A stretch of 64,000 bases of DNA from Limnobacter sp. (GTDB taxonomy: Bacteria; Pseudomonadota; Gammaproteobacteria; Burkholderiales; Burkholderiaceae_B): NCBI GenBank assembly GCA_029866125.1, contig JARWZZ010000016.1, positions 1 to 64,000 on the forward strand. The letters run 5' to 3'. Shown here one piece after another: positions 45,198 to 53,727 of this stretch. Made by a program: the position numbers and the translations under genes. Each line of letters begins with the position of its first letter. The first letter of the stretch is position 1. Below the pieces are notes generated by a model. The model had not been told where the DNA came from, ran no database searches, and was given only the letters and a program-made list of their open reading frames with translations.

Positions 45198-45921
45198 GCA
45201 AAGCGTCACACAGCTCCAGGATTGGGCTTTGGAAGCCTGCAGCCTCATACCCTTGGGCCACACCCGCCATCCACACCTCCGCCCCCAATACAAAACCGTA
45301 ATGCAAAGGCAATTCGGCTTGGTCAGCCTTGCAGGCTTGGGCATCGTAGGAATGCCCCTTGCGGCACGCAGCTGGGCGCACGGGGTACACGCTGCAACGG
45401 TTATCAACCAACAACGCGCAAGCGGGCCGGGTACTCCAATGTGACTCGGGGGCTGGGGCGGCTGAACGAGAAACCAGGCGGGAAATAAATACTGGGCGGC
45501 GGTCTTCCTGTTCCGCAGCGAGGTAATTGGCAATCGCAAAAACCTCGGGGGGCGTGACCTCCACCCGCGCATGACAGCAACTGGTGCAACCTTCTTTGCA
45601 AGCGAATGCGCCAGTGGAAAGCTGGGCGGTTTGTGCCAGAAGGTCCACCTGCGAATGCAATTCCTGAATCCATTGGACGGGATAATGAGAAGGTGCGCCA
45701 CCCGCCCCTTCCTCACCAGCCCGTGGCGCTTGCCCTTGCGTCAAAGCATGGAGAGCTTTGACTTTGATGTTGCCCACCGATTGCTCCACAGACTGACGCA
45801 GTTGATTCAGTCGGGCTGGATCCTGGAGGTTGGGATCTTGATCTGTGGAATTTGGCAAATCATTCACTCCCTTGAGTGATAGAAACTGCCCCAGTTTGAC
45901 CTGCTGCGCCGCCTTGTGCAA
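45136..45921 (-). CDS. YkgJ-family cysteine-cluster protein
   Basis: Up to 261 residues; the start is uncertain (TTG 45921 is the longest, GTG codons downstream such as VNDLPNST are possible). The C-terminal half has the family pattern CKEGCTSCCHARVEVTPPEV (residues 122-141), then CALLVDNRCSVYPVRPAACR and GHSYD, a Cys-rich site for zinc or an iron-sulfur cluster. The family function is unknown. The first 100 residues are polar and not conserved. Its 3' end overlaps the AraC gene by 62 bp tail to tail, and its 5' end faces a small membrane gene. Confidence 0.8.
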   Translation of the reverse strand: MHKAAQQVKLGQFLSLKGVNDLPNSTDQDPNLQDPARLNQLRQSVEQSVGNIKVKALHALTQGQAPRAGEEGAGGAPSHYPVQWIQELHSQVDLLAQTAQLSTGAFACKEGCTSCCHARVEVTPPEVFAIANYLAAEQEDRRPVFISRLVSRSAAPAPESHWSTRPACALLVDNRCSVYPVRPAACRKGHSYDAQACKADQAELPLHYGFVLGAEVWMAGVAQGYEAAGFQSPILELCDALLKVLQNPQMQSDWLEGRSVF

Positions 45922-45960
45922 TCGTCCGTGCTGATCAAACCCCTTTGAGTGAGCAGAAAC

Positions 45961-46287
45961 ATGTTGCTCTTTTATTCCACCATGATTTTGCAGCTCGTTT
46001 TAATCTATTGCGGTGCGTACCATGTGGTCAAACAATTGTTGCGTGCCCAGTCCGCGCAACTCATCGGCACTTGGCAAATTGCTTCACAATTCTTGATGCT
46101 GTTGCTGTTTGCCAATGTGTGCTTTTTTGGGGTGTGGCACCCTTGGTTGACTTGGACGCAGCTGCTACTGGCTGTGCTGTTTTTCAATGCTGGCATGGCC
46201 TTGCCAGCGGGTTGCGCACATGCAATGCACATGGAACGCCTTCAAGTGTCGAGAAACCCGAGGAACCGGGGAAAGCCTATTCAATGA
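45961..46287 (+). CDS. Small hypothetical membrane protein
   Basis: A 108-residue frame from ATG 45961 (a GTG four codons earlier is possible). It has three hydrophobic stretches: residues 1-16, IASQFLMLLLFANVCFFGVW, and TQLLLAVLFFNAGMALPAGC, and a basic tail. No other gene occupies this strand region, and codon choice resembles the neighbours, which supports a real gene. No family is recognised and the ribosome site is weak. Confidence 0.4.
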   Translation: MLLFYSTMILQLVLIYCGAYHVVKQLLRAQSAQLIGTWQIASQFLMLLLFANVCFFGVWHPWLTWTQLLLAVLFFNAGMALPAGCAHAMHMERLQVSRNPRNRGKPIQ

Positions 46288-46316
46288 TGGGCTCACGCAA
46301 TTGAATTAGATGTGCG

Positions 46317-46613
46317 TCAGACCGTTTTCTGGCAGCCCATGCAGAAAACATGTCCACCAAACTTCGGCTTATTGAACCAGCAGAACTTTGCCACACTGTA
46401 TGTGACCGCTTCTTCGCAAGAATGGCAGATTAACTTCTGCTTGGGCTTCTGTTCTTGTTGCGGCTCAGCTTTCTGTTCTTGGTGCTGTTCAAGCTTGTGC
46501 TCTGGCTTGAGTTCTGGTTTTGCCTCGTCGGCTGGAAGGCCAAACTTGGCTGCCCAGTTGAACTGAAGACTAGCATGGCGATGTGGGCGGTCAATCCCTC
46601 GAATGGACCCTAC
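46317..46613 (-). pseudogene. Remnant reading frame ending in a four-cysteine zinc ribbon
   Basis: A 98-codon minus-strand frame with no ATG, GTG or TTG before residue 74, so it is probably the 3' end of a gene that lost its start. It reads SIRGIDRPHRHASLQFNWAA, then a Lys/Glu/Gln/Pro-rich linker, then LICHSCEEAVTYSVAKFCWF and GGHVFCMGCQKTV. The CxxC pairs at residues 63/66 and 91/94 suggest a zinc ribbon, as found at the ends of some nuclease-like proteins. An ATT start cannot be excluded. It fills most of the otherwise gene-free 46288-46632. Confidence 0.45.
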
Positions 46614-46632
46614 TCACTGGACTGGCGGGCGC

Positions 46633-46929
46633 TCATTTTGACTTTTGGTCAGACAATGTGGATTGCACCCCACCGTCCTGATGTTGCCGTTCCAACCGAT
46701 CCATTTGCCACGCGAAGTACGCCACTGCGCCCAAAAAGCCCAGCAGCAAAACGCCGGATATGAGCCAGTAAGCCAAGGGAATTCCAAACACTTGCAGTTT
46801 GATCATGGGGCTAAGCAGCACCGCGGCCAAAATGGACACCACCCAAAACACCAGCACTTTCCAAGTCAGTTGCTTGACTGCATTCCAGTAGGGGCTGTAA
46901 AGAGGGGATTGATCGGGCTTGGTGTTCAT
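46633..46929 (-). CDS. DUF4212-like small membrane protein
   Basis: A 98-residue protein with two membrane segments: VLVFWVVSILAAVLLSPM (residues 25-42) and LAYWLISGVLLLGFLGAVAY (53-72), followed by QMDRLERQ. The pattern YW...W.VVS...FGIPL.+W...YA..M.RL.R matches DUF4212, the small subunit paired with SSS-type sodium/acetate-like symporters. Normally the symporter gene follows at once; here a broken zinc-ribbon frame follows instead, so this subunit is an orphan. It lies 24 bases downstream of nothing on its own strand except metW's far side, so co-expression is unclear. Confidence 0.6.
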   Translation of the reverse strand: MNTKPDQSPLYSPYWNAVKQLTWKVLVFWVVSILAAVLLSPMIKLQVFGIPLAYWLISGVLLLGFLGAVAYFAWQMDRLERQHQDGGVQSTLSDQKSK

Positions 46930-46953
46930 GGCTGAAGTGTCAATCCCTCGTTG

Positions 46954-47592
46954 CTAAGCGAAGCGTGGCTTGAAGCGGTAAACTGCCAGCGTGCTGCGCA
47001 GGTGGCCTAGAAAATCCACCACTTGCCCATCAAGGAACAATTGCTTGCCCAGCACGGTGTAACCGATTTGCTCAATCAGGGCTTCAAAGTCCTTGGGCGT
47101 ACACAGGTGGATATTGGGTGTGTCGTACCACTGGTAAGGCATTTGCTTGGACACGGGCATGCGGCCCAGTGCAATGGACACCACATGGTACCAATGCCCA
47201 AAGTTGGGAAAGGACACAATACCTTCTCGCCCTACACGCGCGATTTCTTGCAGAATGCGCTCGGTGTTGTGCATGGCTTGCAAGGTTTGGGACAGGATGA
47301 CGACATCAAAGGAATGATCGTCGAACATGGCCAAACCCGCTTCCAAATCCTGCTGGATGACATTGATGCCGCTTTTGATGCTGGCCCGTATGTTGTCATC
47401 CAGAATATCCACGCCATAGCCGCTTACATTTTTATTGCGCATCAGGCGGGCAAGGAGGGAGCCATCCCCGCAACCTAAATCCAGCACGCGGGCGCCTTGG
47501 GGCACCCAACTTTCAATCAGGTCAAGGTCTGCACGCGGCAAAACAATGGGTAAGGGGGCAAAGTCTTTTTTAACGGGGGTGATGTTTTTCAT
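46954..47592 (-). CDS. metW: MetW, partner of MetX
   Basis: A 212-residue SAM-binding protein. Motif I is [20 protein letters not shown] near residues 34-53, and [31 protein letters not shown] and [20 protein letters not shown] are typical MetW landmarks. MetW is needed for homoserine acylation by MetX in Proteobacteria and forms a complex with it. The ATG overlaps the metX stop by four bases, giving the standard metXW operon. Confidence 0.95.
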   Translation of the reverse strand: MKNITPVKKDFAPLPIVLPRADLDLIESWVPQGARVLDLGCGDGSLLARLMRNKNVSGYGVDILDDNIRASIKSGINVIQQDLEAGLAMFDDHSFDVVILSQTLQAMHNTERILQEIARVGREGIVSFPNFGHWYHVVSIALGRMPVSKQMPYQWYDTPNIHLCTPKDFEALIEQIGYTVLGKQLFLDGQVVDFLGHLRSTLAVYRFKPRFA

Positions 47593-48761
47593 GCGCTCAC
47601 CTCCACTTGAATGGGTTTTAACTCAGCAGTCAGTTCAGCTGCAATTCGCTCAAAGTAGCTGCCGACCACGGCGTGATAACGCTCATCGGTCAACAAGAAG
47701 GCATCATGACCGTGCGGCGCATCAATCTCTGCGTAAGTCACATCCCGTTTGTTGGCCATCAAGGCTTCAACAATTTCGCGGGTGCGCTCGGGTGCAAAAC
47801 GCCAGTCTGTGGTGAAGGACACCAGCAAAAACTTGGCTTTGGCTTTGGCCAATGCGAGCTTTAAATCGCCACCGGTGTGACGCGCTGGGTCAAAATAATC
47901 CAGCGCCTTGGTAATCAGGATGTAGGTGTTGGCATCAAAGTATTCGGCAAACTTTTCGCCTTGGTAGCGCAAGTAACTTTCCACTTGAAAGTCCACATCC
48001 AGCCCGTAGTTGTAGTCGTCGCCTTTCAGAGTTCGGCCAAACTTTTCGGACATGTCATCGCCCGACAAGTAGGTGATGTGACCAATCATGCGGGCCAGTT
48101 TGAGGCCGCTTTTGGGTATGACACCATGCGCATAATAGTTGCCACCATGAAAGTCAGGGTCGCTGACTATGGACTGCCTTGCCACTTCGTTGAATGCAAT
48201 GTTTTGGGTGGACAATTTGGGCGTGGAAGCAATCACCAAGCAATGGCGCACCCGGTCTGGATAACTCAAGCCCCACTGCAGGGCTTGCATGCCACCCAAG
48301 CTGCCGCCCATGACAGCCGCAAATTGCGCGATGCCCAAGCGGTCGGCCAAGCGGGCCTGCGCTTCAACCCAATCTTCCACCGTGACAAACGGGAAGCTGG
48401 CGCCGTAAGGCTGGCCTGTGGCTGGGTTAATCGACATGGGCCCTGTAGACCCAAAACATGAACCTAAATTGTTAACGCCCACCACAAAAAAACGATTGGT
48501 GTCCAAGGGTTTGCCGGGGCCAACCATGTTGTCCCACCAGCCGGTGCTGCGCTCTTGACCTTGGTACTCCCCCGCCACGTGGTGGGATGCATTTAGGGCA
48601 TGACATACCAGTACTGCGTTGCTTTTGTCTGCATTCAGGGTGCCGTAGGTTTCCACCATCAAATCGTAGCTAGGCAAAGTCAGTCCGCAGGCGAGTTTGA
48701 TCGGTTCAGTGAATGAATACAGGGTGGGCTCTACAAAGCCCACCGATTGTGGATTGGACAC
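47589..48761 (-). CDS. metX: Homoserine O-acyltransferase MetX
   Basis: A 390-residue alpha/beta-hydrolase-fold acyltransferase. Nucleophile elbow [20 protein letters not shown] is near residues 145-165, [20 protein letters not shown] is the conserved loop, and the catalytic His is in [12 protein letters not shown] near 357. It acylates homoserine in the first committed step of methionine synthesis; in proteobacteria with MetW the donor is usually succinyl-CoA, but the donor cannot be fixed by eye. The start is GTG 48761. Upstream lies a 117-bp leader with a direct 15-bp repeat and a TATACT -10-like box. Confidence 0.95.
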   Translation of the reverse strand: MSNPQSVGFVEPTLYSFTEPIKLACGLTLPSYDLMVETYGTLNADKSNAVLVCHALNASHHVAGEYQGQERSTGWWDNMVGPGKPLDTNRFFVVGVNNLGSCFGSTGPMSINPATGQPYGASFPFVTVEDWVEAQARLADRLGIAQFAAVMGGSLGGMQALQWGLSYPDRVRHCLVIASTPKLSTQNIAFNEVARQSIVSDPDFHGGNYYAHGVIPKSGLKLARMIGHITYLSGDDMSEKFGRTLKGDDYNYGLDVDFQVESYLRYQGEKFAEYFDANTYILITKALDYFDPARHTGGDLKLALAKAKAKFLLVSFTTDWRFAPERTREIVEALMANKRDVTYAEIDAPHGHDAFLLTDERYHAVVGSYFERIAAELTAELKPIQVEVSA

Positions 48762-48793
48762 GGTACAGGTTCGACGAAAATGGGTTGAACTAA

Positions 48794-48823
48794 TTGGGCT
48801 GCAATACGTTGGGCTGCAATACG
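48794..48823. repeat. Direct 15-bp tandem repeat in the metX leader
   Basis: TTGGGCTGCAATACG occurs twice back to back (48794-48808 and 48809-48823), 33 bp before the metX start. On the minus strand it follows a TATACT box, so it would be at the start of the transcript. It may be a duplicated operator or a replication slip. Confidence 0.8.
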
Positions 48824-48878
48824 TGACACAGTATAAATCGCAATCGGGGACAAGTGACCCAGCCCGCGCCGCTTGCGG

Positions 48879-50627
48879 TCAATCCATGGCGAGTTGCTTC
48901 ATCAGTTTTTCTATTTTTTCAGGCTCAAAGGTGCGGGTCATCAGTTTGACTTGCTTGTGCACAGCATCAAACTCGGTTTTCAGCAAAAGTTCTTTCACAT
49001 CCAGCAGTTGGGAGGTGTGCATGGAAAAGTTGGTCAAACCCATGCCCAGCAACAGGCGAGTCAGACGCACGTCGCCAGCCATTTCGCCGCACACGCTAAC
49101 CGGCACACTGGCTTTTTCAGATTGGGTAATCACCTCGTACACCAAACGCAAAATAGCAGGGTGCAAGGGGTCGTACAGGTGGGCAACCTGGTGGTCTACC
49201 CGGTCCACCGCCAAAGCGTATTGAATCAAGTCGTTGGTACCAATGGACACAAAGCTGAGGTATTTCAGGAAATGGCTCAAGCACAAAGCAGCGGCGGGCA
49301 CTTCAATCATGCCGCCAATGGTGACTTCGTTTTTGATTTGAAAACGGCGGCTTGTCAACTGCTCCCGCGCCATGTCAATGTAAGTCAGTGCTTGCTGGGC
49401 TTCCCGAATATTGGTCAGCATGGGCAGCAAAATTTTAACCGGGCCAAATTTGGTGGCACGCAACAAGGCGCGAATTTGGGTGAGAAAAATGGCAGGCTCA
49501 GCCAAACTGAATCGGATTGAGCGCAAACCCAATGCCGAGGTGGTGGACAAGCCAGGCCCGCCGCTGTTGGGGCCAAATTGCAAGGTTTTGTCGGCCCCCA
49601 AATCCAAAGTGCGCACCGTGACAGGTTTGCCCTTCATGGCTTTGATAACTTTGCCGTAGGCTTCAAACTGCTCGTCCTCGGACGGCCAGTCTTTGCGGTT
49701 CATGAACAAAAATTCAGAACGGAACAAACCAACCCCATCCGCGCCCACATCCACCACGCTGTCAATGTCGTCAGGCAACTCAATGTTGGCCATCAGCTCC
49801 ACACGGCGGCCGCATTGGGTGCGGGTTTCAGACTTTTTAAGGCGCTTAAGACGTTGACGGGCCAAGGCCAAAATAGCCTGCTTGCGCTGGTATTCCTCCA
49901 CCACGCTTTGGGTGGGGTCAAGAAAAACGGCACCAATTTTACCGTCCACCACCACCAAATCGCCGTTGTGCACAAACTCCAATGCACGGGGTACACCCAC
50001 CACCGCCGGTATGCCCAAGCTGCGAGCCACAATTGCAGTGTGTGAGGTTGCGCCACCCATTTCCGTCACGAATGCACCCACGCGGCGGCCTTTAAGCTGC
50101 ACCATGTCGGCTGGGGAAATGTCGTGCGCTACAATCAACCAAGGGTCTTCATCATCGCCCTCGGGGGGCAGCGGCATGCTCATGGCATTGCCACTTAAAG
50201 CTTTCAGCACCCGCTCGGACACTTGGCGCACATCGGCGTTGCGCTCTCGGAAGTACTGGTCTTCAATACTCGCAAATTGCTCCAGCAACACTTCCATTTG
50301 CTGAGTCAGCGCCCATTCGGCATTGATCAGCTTTTCCTGAATCAACTCTTTGGGTACTTCTGACAAAGTGGGGTCTTGCAGAATCAGGGAGTGCAAATTC
50401 AACAGCGCATCAAACTCGGCTGGCGAGTCCGAGGTCAGCTGCCCGCGTAAATCGTCCAGCTCGTCGGTGACGCGCTTGACTGCGTTTTCAAAGCGCTTGA
50501 TTTCAAATTTGACTGACTTTTTGTCGATGCGATTGCGTGGCACATCGCGAAACGCGCTGTCCCAAACCAATGCGCGGCTGACTGCAATACCCCGCGAGAC
50601 CGCGATGCCATGTAAGGCAAGGGTCAT
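48879..50627 (-). CDS. ptsI: PTS enzyme I
   Basis: About 582 residues from ATG 50627, supported by AGGAG nine bases upstream; the frame is open to 50744 but that extension is charged and unlike EI. The phospho-His lies in GGATSHTAIVARSLGIPAVV near residue 190, and the PEP-binding barrel has DGVGLFRSEFLFMNR, VRTLDLGADK and EVPAAALCLSHF, with Cys in VSVCGEMAGD. It passes phosphate from PEP to HPr. No sugar-specific EIIB/EIIC genes are here, so the chain more likely serves regulation, as in other Burkholderiales with a gsh-linked PTS. Confidence 0.96.
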   Translation of the reverse strand: MTLALHGIAVSRGIAVSRALVWDSAFRDVPRNRIDKKSVKFEIKRFENAVKRVTDELDDLRGQLTSDSPAEFDALLNLHSLILQDPTLSEVPKELIQEKLINAEWALTQQMEVLLEQFASIEDQYFRERNADVRQVSERVLKALSGNAMSMPLPPEGDDEDPWLIVAHDISPADMVQLKGRRVGAFVTEMGGATSHTAIVARSLGIPAVVGVPRALEFVHNGDLVVVDGKIGAVFLDPTQSVVEEYQRKQAILALARQRLKRLKKSETRTQCGRRVELMANIELPDDIDSVVDVGADGVGLFRSEFLFMNRKDWPSEDEQFEAYGKVIKAMKGKPVTVRTLDLGADKTLQFGPNSGGPGLSTTSALGLRSIRFSLAEPAIFLTQIRALLRATKFGPVKILLPMLTNIREAQQALTYIDMAREQLTSRRFQIKNEVTIGGMIEVPAAALCLSHFLKYLSFVSIGTNDLIQYALAVDRVDHQVAHLYDPLHPAILRLVYEVITQSEKASVPVSVCGEMAGDVRLTRLLLGMGLTNFSMHTSQLLDVKELLLKTEFDAVHKQVKLMTRTFEPEKIEKLMKQLAMD

Positions 50628-50715
50628 AGTGTTGTGCTCCTGAGTGTGAGAGGCCTTGTGACCTTCTTCTTTGTGTCTTGTTTTATTTTGTAAGTGTTTT
50701 TTATGACCTGATGCG

Positions 50716-50985
50716 CTATTCGCCTTCGCCAAATTTGTCTTCAAACAACTCAGCCAAGGCAGTCATGGCTTCTTTTTCATCAGAACCTTCGATTTCCAAG
50801 GTGACGGTGGAACCCAAGCCTGCAGCCAACATCATGACACCCATGATGCTTTTGGCGTTGACGCGCCGGCCGCCTTTTGAGATCCAGATGTCACTCTGAA
50901 AACTGCTGGCCATTTTGGTCAGCTTGACTGAAGCCCGGGCGTGCAAGCCCAGTTTATTGCTGATGCTGATTTCTTGCTGAATCAT
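50716..50985 (-). CDS. ptsH: HPr phosphocarrier protein
   Basis: An 89-residue HPr. The phospho-His is in NKLGLHARASVKLTKMAS (His 15), and the serine-site region is AKSIMGVMMLAAGLGSTVTL with Ser 46, so it could be a target of an HPr kinase. It relays phosphate from enzyme I to the EIIA encoded just upstream. Its start lies 32 bases inside the EIIA gene in another frame. Confidence 0.95.
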   Translation of the reverse strand: MIQQEISISNKLGLHARASVKLTKMASSFQSDIWISKGGRRVNAKSIMGVMMLAAGLGSTVTLEIEGSDEKEAMTALAELFEDKFGEGE

Positions 50986-51418
50986 CTGTTTCTGCCGGAT
51001 TAAAAGTTTGTTGTTGGGGTGCCGTCGTCCCAGTGCTCACAATCCCGTTACGCCCACCGGCGACCAAGCGCTCGGCCATTTCAGAAATGGGTAAATCCCG
51101 ATAACTGATGGCCCGCAGCACCATAGGTAGGTTTGCACCCGCAACCAGCACAGTGGCCATGTTGGCGCAAGCCAACCCTGCTTTCATGCTGGCATTGCTG
51201 GGCGTTGCACCAAACAAGTCTGTCAAAAATACCACGCCTTCGCTGTTGTTGACTTCACGTGCAAGAGTTTGAATTTTGCTGACCGTTAAATCAACTGGTT
51301 CGTCGGGTGGTACGTCCAAGACGCGAAACGCCTCGGGCATTTCACCCATGACGTGTTTGACGCAGACCAACATGGCACTGGCCAAAGGCTCGTGCATCAC
51401 GACGACCAAACCAATCAT
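50954..51418 (-). CDS. PTS EIIA, mannose/sorbose family
   Basis: A 154-residue EIIA of the mannose family. The phospho-His is in VVVMHEPLASAML (His 9), and VVFLTDLFGATPSNASMKAG and VLVAGANLPMVLRAI are typical. The last 25 residues are a polar tail (TAPQQQTFNPAETDDSARNQ) encoded where HPr overlaps. In the absence of EIIB/C partners it probably senses PEP/pyruvate status. The ATG overlaps the gshB stop by four bases, which ties carbon signalling to glutathione synthesis. Confidence 0.92.
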   Translation of the reverse strand: MIGLVVVMHEPLASAMLVCVKHVMGEMPEAFRVLDVPPDEPVDLTVSKIQTLAREVNNSEGVVFLTDLFGATPSNASMKAGLACANMATVLVAGANLPMVLRAISYRDLPISEMAERLVAGGRNGIVSTGTTAPQQQTFNPAETDDSARNQHQQ

Positions 51419-52389
51419 GCCTGCCCCCCTTGAGAAAGGGCGACTGCTTTTTCAATGGCTTGGACAAAGGTGTCTGCAACTGGAAAGCCGGTTTGGTCCA
51501 TGATTTCACGGAAACAGGTGGGGCTGGTTACATTCACTTCAGTCAAATTTGTACCAATCACATCCAGCCCAACCAGCATCAGGCCACGTCGAATAAGTTC
51601 GGGGCCCAAGGTATTGGCAATGTGCATGTCGGTATCAGACAAAGGTTGCGCCCTGCCCGTTCCACCTGCGGCCAAGTTGCCACGGTGCTCGCCCTCTTTG
51701 GGCAAACGGGCCAAAGCATAGGGCACGGGTTGCCCCGCAATAATCAAAATGCGCTTGTCGCCATCCACAATTTCGGGAATGTAGCGTTGAATCATGGCGG
51801 TTTTGCGGCCGTAGTCGGTCAGGGTTTCCAGAATAACGCCCACGTTCTGGTCGCCCTTTTTCATCCTGAAAATGGAGGTGCCGCCCATGCCATCCAAGGG
51901 TTTGGCGATGGCATCGGGATACTCGTCCAAAAAGGCTTTCAGTTGTGCGGCATTGCGCGACACCAAGGTGGGCACGATGAATTGGCGAAACTGCGCAATG
52001 GTGAACTTCTCGTTGTGGTCGCGAATGGCAGAGGGTTTGTTGAACACCCGCGCCCCTTCACGCTCGGCTTGCTCCAGCAGCCAGGTGGCGGTGACAAACT
52101 CGGCATCAAAAGGTGGGTCTTTGCGCATAATTACGGCAGTCAAAGACTTAATCGGCAAAGTGTCGCGGCTAAGTTCTGTAAACCAAACCTTTTGGCTGCG
52201 GTCAATTTTGATCCACACCACCTCGGCGCACACACCCAATTTGTGGGACCAAAACAGCCCTCCGTCTTGAATCACGCCCACCCGCCACGCCCGGCTTTGC
52301 GCAGCCTCCATCATGGCGATGGATGAATCTTTTTTGGGATTCAAAGACGCCAAGGGGTCGATGACGCAAACAAAGGTTTGAACGGTCAT
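51415..52389 (-). CDS. gshB: Glutathione synthetase
   Basis: A 324-residue ATP-grasp enzyme: VCVIDPLASLNPKKDSSIAM at the N-terminus, PDAIAKPLDGMGGTSIFRMK near residues 152-171, VDGDKRILIIAGQPVPYALA, and the C-terminal DVIGTNLTEVNVTSPTCFRE. It joins gamma-glutamylcysteine and glycine to make glutathione. It overlaps gshA upstream and EIIA downstream by four bases each (ATGA), a tight operon conserved in Burkholderiales. Confidence 0.97.
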   Translation of the reverse strand: MTVQTFVCVIDPLASLNPKKDSSIAMMEAAQSRAWRVGVIQDGGLFWSHKLGVCAEVVWIKIDRSQKVWFTELSRDTLPIKSLTAVIMRKDPPFDAEFVTATWLLEQAEREGARVFNKPSAIRDHNEKFTIAQFRQFIVPTLVSRNAAQLKAFLDEYPDAIAKPLDGMGGTSIFRMKKGDQNVGVILETLTDYGRKTAMIQRYIPEIVDGDKRILIIAGQPVPYALARLPKEGEHRGNLAAGGTGRAQPLSDTDMHIANTLGPELIRRGLMLVGLDVIGTNLTEVNVTSPTCFREIMDQTGFPVADTFVQAIEKAVALSQGGQA

Positions 52390-53675
52390 GCAGGCTGCTC
52401 CACCGGGGCCATGCGATCCAACTCATACGATGCAGCCAATGCGGCCATGCGGCCAATGACGCCATAGGCATAAAAACGATTCACCGCCGCGTCGGGCCGG
52501 TCTGCGCAGTCCGGCGTGTTGCAAGGCTTTTCAAAGGCCAGGGGCACAAAATGCATGCCGGGGGCGTTGAGGTTTTCGTCACGGCCACGGCCTGTGTGCA
52601 CGCGGTAAAAGCCGCCCACCACATAGCGGTCGATCATGTAAACCACGGGCTCGGCCACGGCGTCATCAATGCTTTCGAAGGTGTGCACACCCTCTTGAAT
52701 AATGACATCCGACACTTCAAGGCCTTCCTTGACGACTGACATTTTGTTGCGCTGTTTGCGGTTGAGGTTAACCACCTCTTCACCGCTTTTGACAGTCATG
52801 ATGCCCATGCCGTAGGTGCCTGCATCGGCTTTGACCACTACATAGGGCTCTTCGGTGATGCCGTACTCGGCATATTTGGCGCGGGTTTTGGCCAATACGG
52901 ATTCCACCGCTTCCGCCAAACTGTCTTCACCCACTCGCTCGTGGAAATTCAATTGGCTGCGGCTGTCGAAGTAAGGGTCCATCAGCCAAGGGTCGATGCT
53001 GAGCATTTCAGCGAAACTTTCGGCAACCTCTTTGTAAGCTGCAAAATGCAGGCTTTTGCGACGCGTGGCCCAACCGGCATGCAAAGGTGGAAGCACCACT
53101 TGCTCGGTCAAGCCGCGCAAAATGGGCGGCACACCTGCCGACAAATCGTTGTTCAACAACACGGCGCAGGGGTCCAGCCCAGCGACTCCGACCCGGTCAC
53201 CTTTTCGAATCAGGGGTTCCATGGTCAAAAATTGGCCATCGGGCAGTTCAAACTTGGTGGGGCCGGTGATTTCATCAGAAACCGATGCAATCCGAATGTC
53301 CAAGCCGGTTTGCTTCAAAATGGCGGCCAAGCGGGCCACATTGCTGAGGTAAAAGGTGTTTCGGGTGTGTTTTTCGGGCACCAGCACCAAGCTACGGGCT
53401 TCGGGGCAGATTTTTTCAATCGCGCTCATCGCAGCCTGAATGGCCAAGGGAATCATCTCAGGGGCTAGGTTGTTGAAGCCACCGGGAAACAGATTGGTGT
53501 CCACCGGGGCCAATTTAAAGCCTGCGTTGCGGACGTCCACTGAGGAATAAAATGGCGGTGTGGACTCATTCCAAGCCAAGCGGAACCAACGCTCAATCTC
53601 GGTGGTTTTGTCCAGCATGCGCTTTTCTAAGTCCAGCAATGGGCCGGTGAGTGCGGTAATTAGGTGGGGAACCAT
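52386..53675 (-). CDS. gshA: Glutamate-cysteine ligase, proteobacterial type
   Basis: About 429 residues from ATG 53675, where AGGAAG lies four bases upstream; the frame is open to 53744 but has no better start. It is the GshA type found in beta- and some alphaproteobacteria (VDTNLFPGGFNNLAP, VVLPPLHAGWATRRKSLHFA, VVKADAGTYGMGIMTVKSGE), not the larger enterobacterial enzyme. It catalyses the first step of glutathione synthesis. Its ribosome site sits in a hairpin (53680-53702), suggesting translational control. gshB overlaps its stop. Confidence 0.95.
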   Translation of the reverse strand: MVPHLITALTGPLLDLEKRMLDKTTEIERWFRLAWNESTPPFYSSVDVRNAGFKLAPVDTNLFPGGFNNLAPEMIPLAIQAAMSAIEKICPEARSLVLVPEKHTRNTFYLSNVARLAAILKQTGLDIRIASVSDEITGPTKFELPDGQFLTMEPLIRKGDRVGVAGLDPCAVLLNNDLSAGVPPILRGLTEQVVLPPLHAGWATRRKSLHFAAYKEVAESFAEMLSIDPWLMDPYFDSRSQLNFHERVGEDSLAEAVESVLAKTRAKYAEYGITEEPYVVVKADAGTYGMGIMTVKSGEEVVNLNRKQRNKMSVVKEGLEVSDVIIQEGVHTFESIDDAVAEPVVYMIDRYVVGGFYRVHTGRGRDENLNAPGMHFVPLAFEKPCNTPDCADRPDAAVNRFYAYGVIGRMAALAASYELDRMAPVEQPA

Positions 53676-53679
53676 CAAA

Positions 53680-53702
53680 CTTCCTGTGAAACTGACAGGA
53701 AG
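53680..53702 (-). promoter_or_regulatory. Hairpin masking the gshA ribosome-binding site
   Basis: On the minus strand CTTCCTGT (53702-53695) is followed by a 7-base loop and its perfect complement ACAGGAAG (53687-53680), which contains the gshA Shine-Dalgarno AGGAAG four bases before ATG. Eight pairs would hide the site from ribosomes unless melted or bound. No U-run follows, so it is not a terminator. Confidence 0.6.
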
Positions 53703-53727
53703 AGTGTAATCCAAAATGGGGGATTTG

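Noticed and set aside
46312-46566. Cysteine-rich 84-codon plus-strand frame
   Set aside because: Its cysteines arise from reading the Lys/Gln/Glu linker of the opposite zinc-ribbon remnant backwards. The minus-strand frame has the better protein character.
48762-48878. SAM or SAH riboswitch before metX
   Set aside because: No conserved core of any SAM/SAH class is visible. Only the 15-bp duplication stands out.
51430-52326. 298-codon plus-strand frame opposite gshB
   Set aside because: gshB is unambiguous, and the opposite frame is an antisense shadow without motifs.
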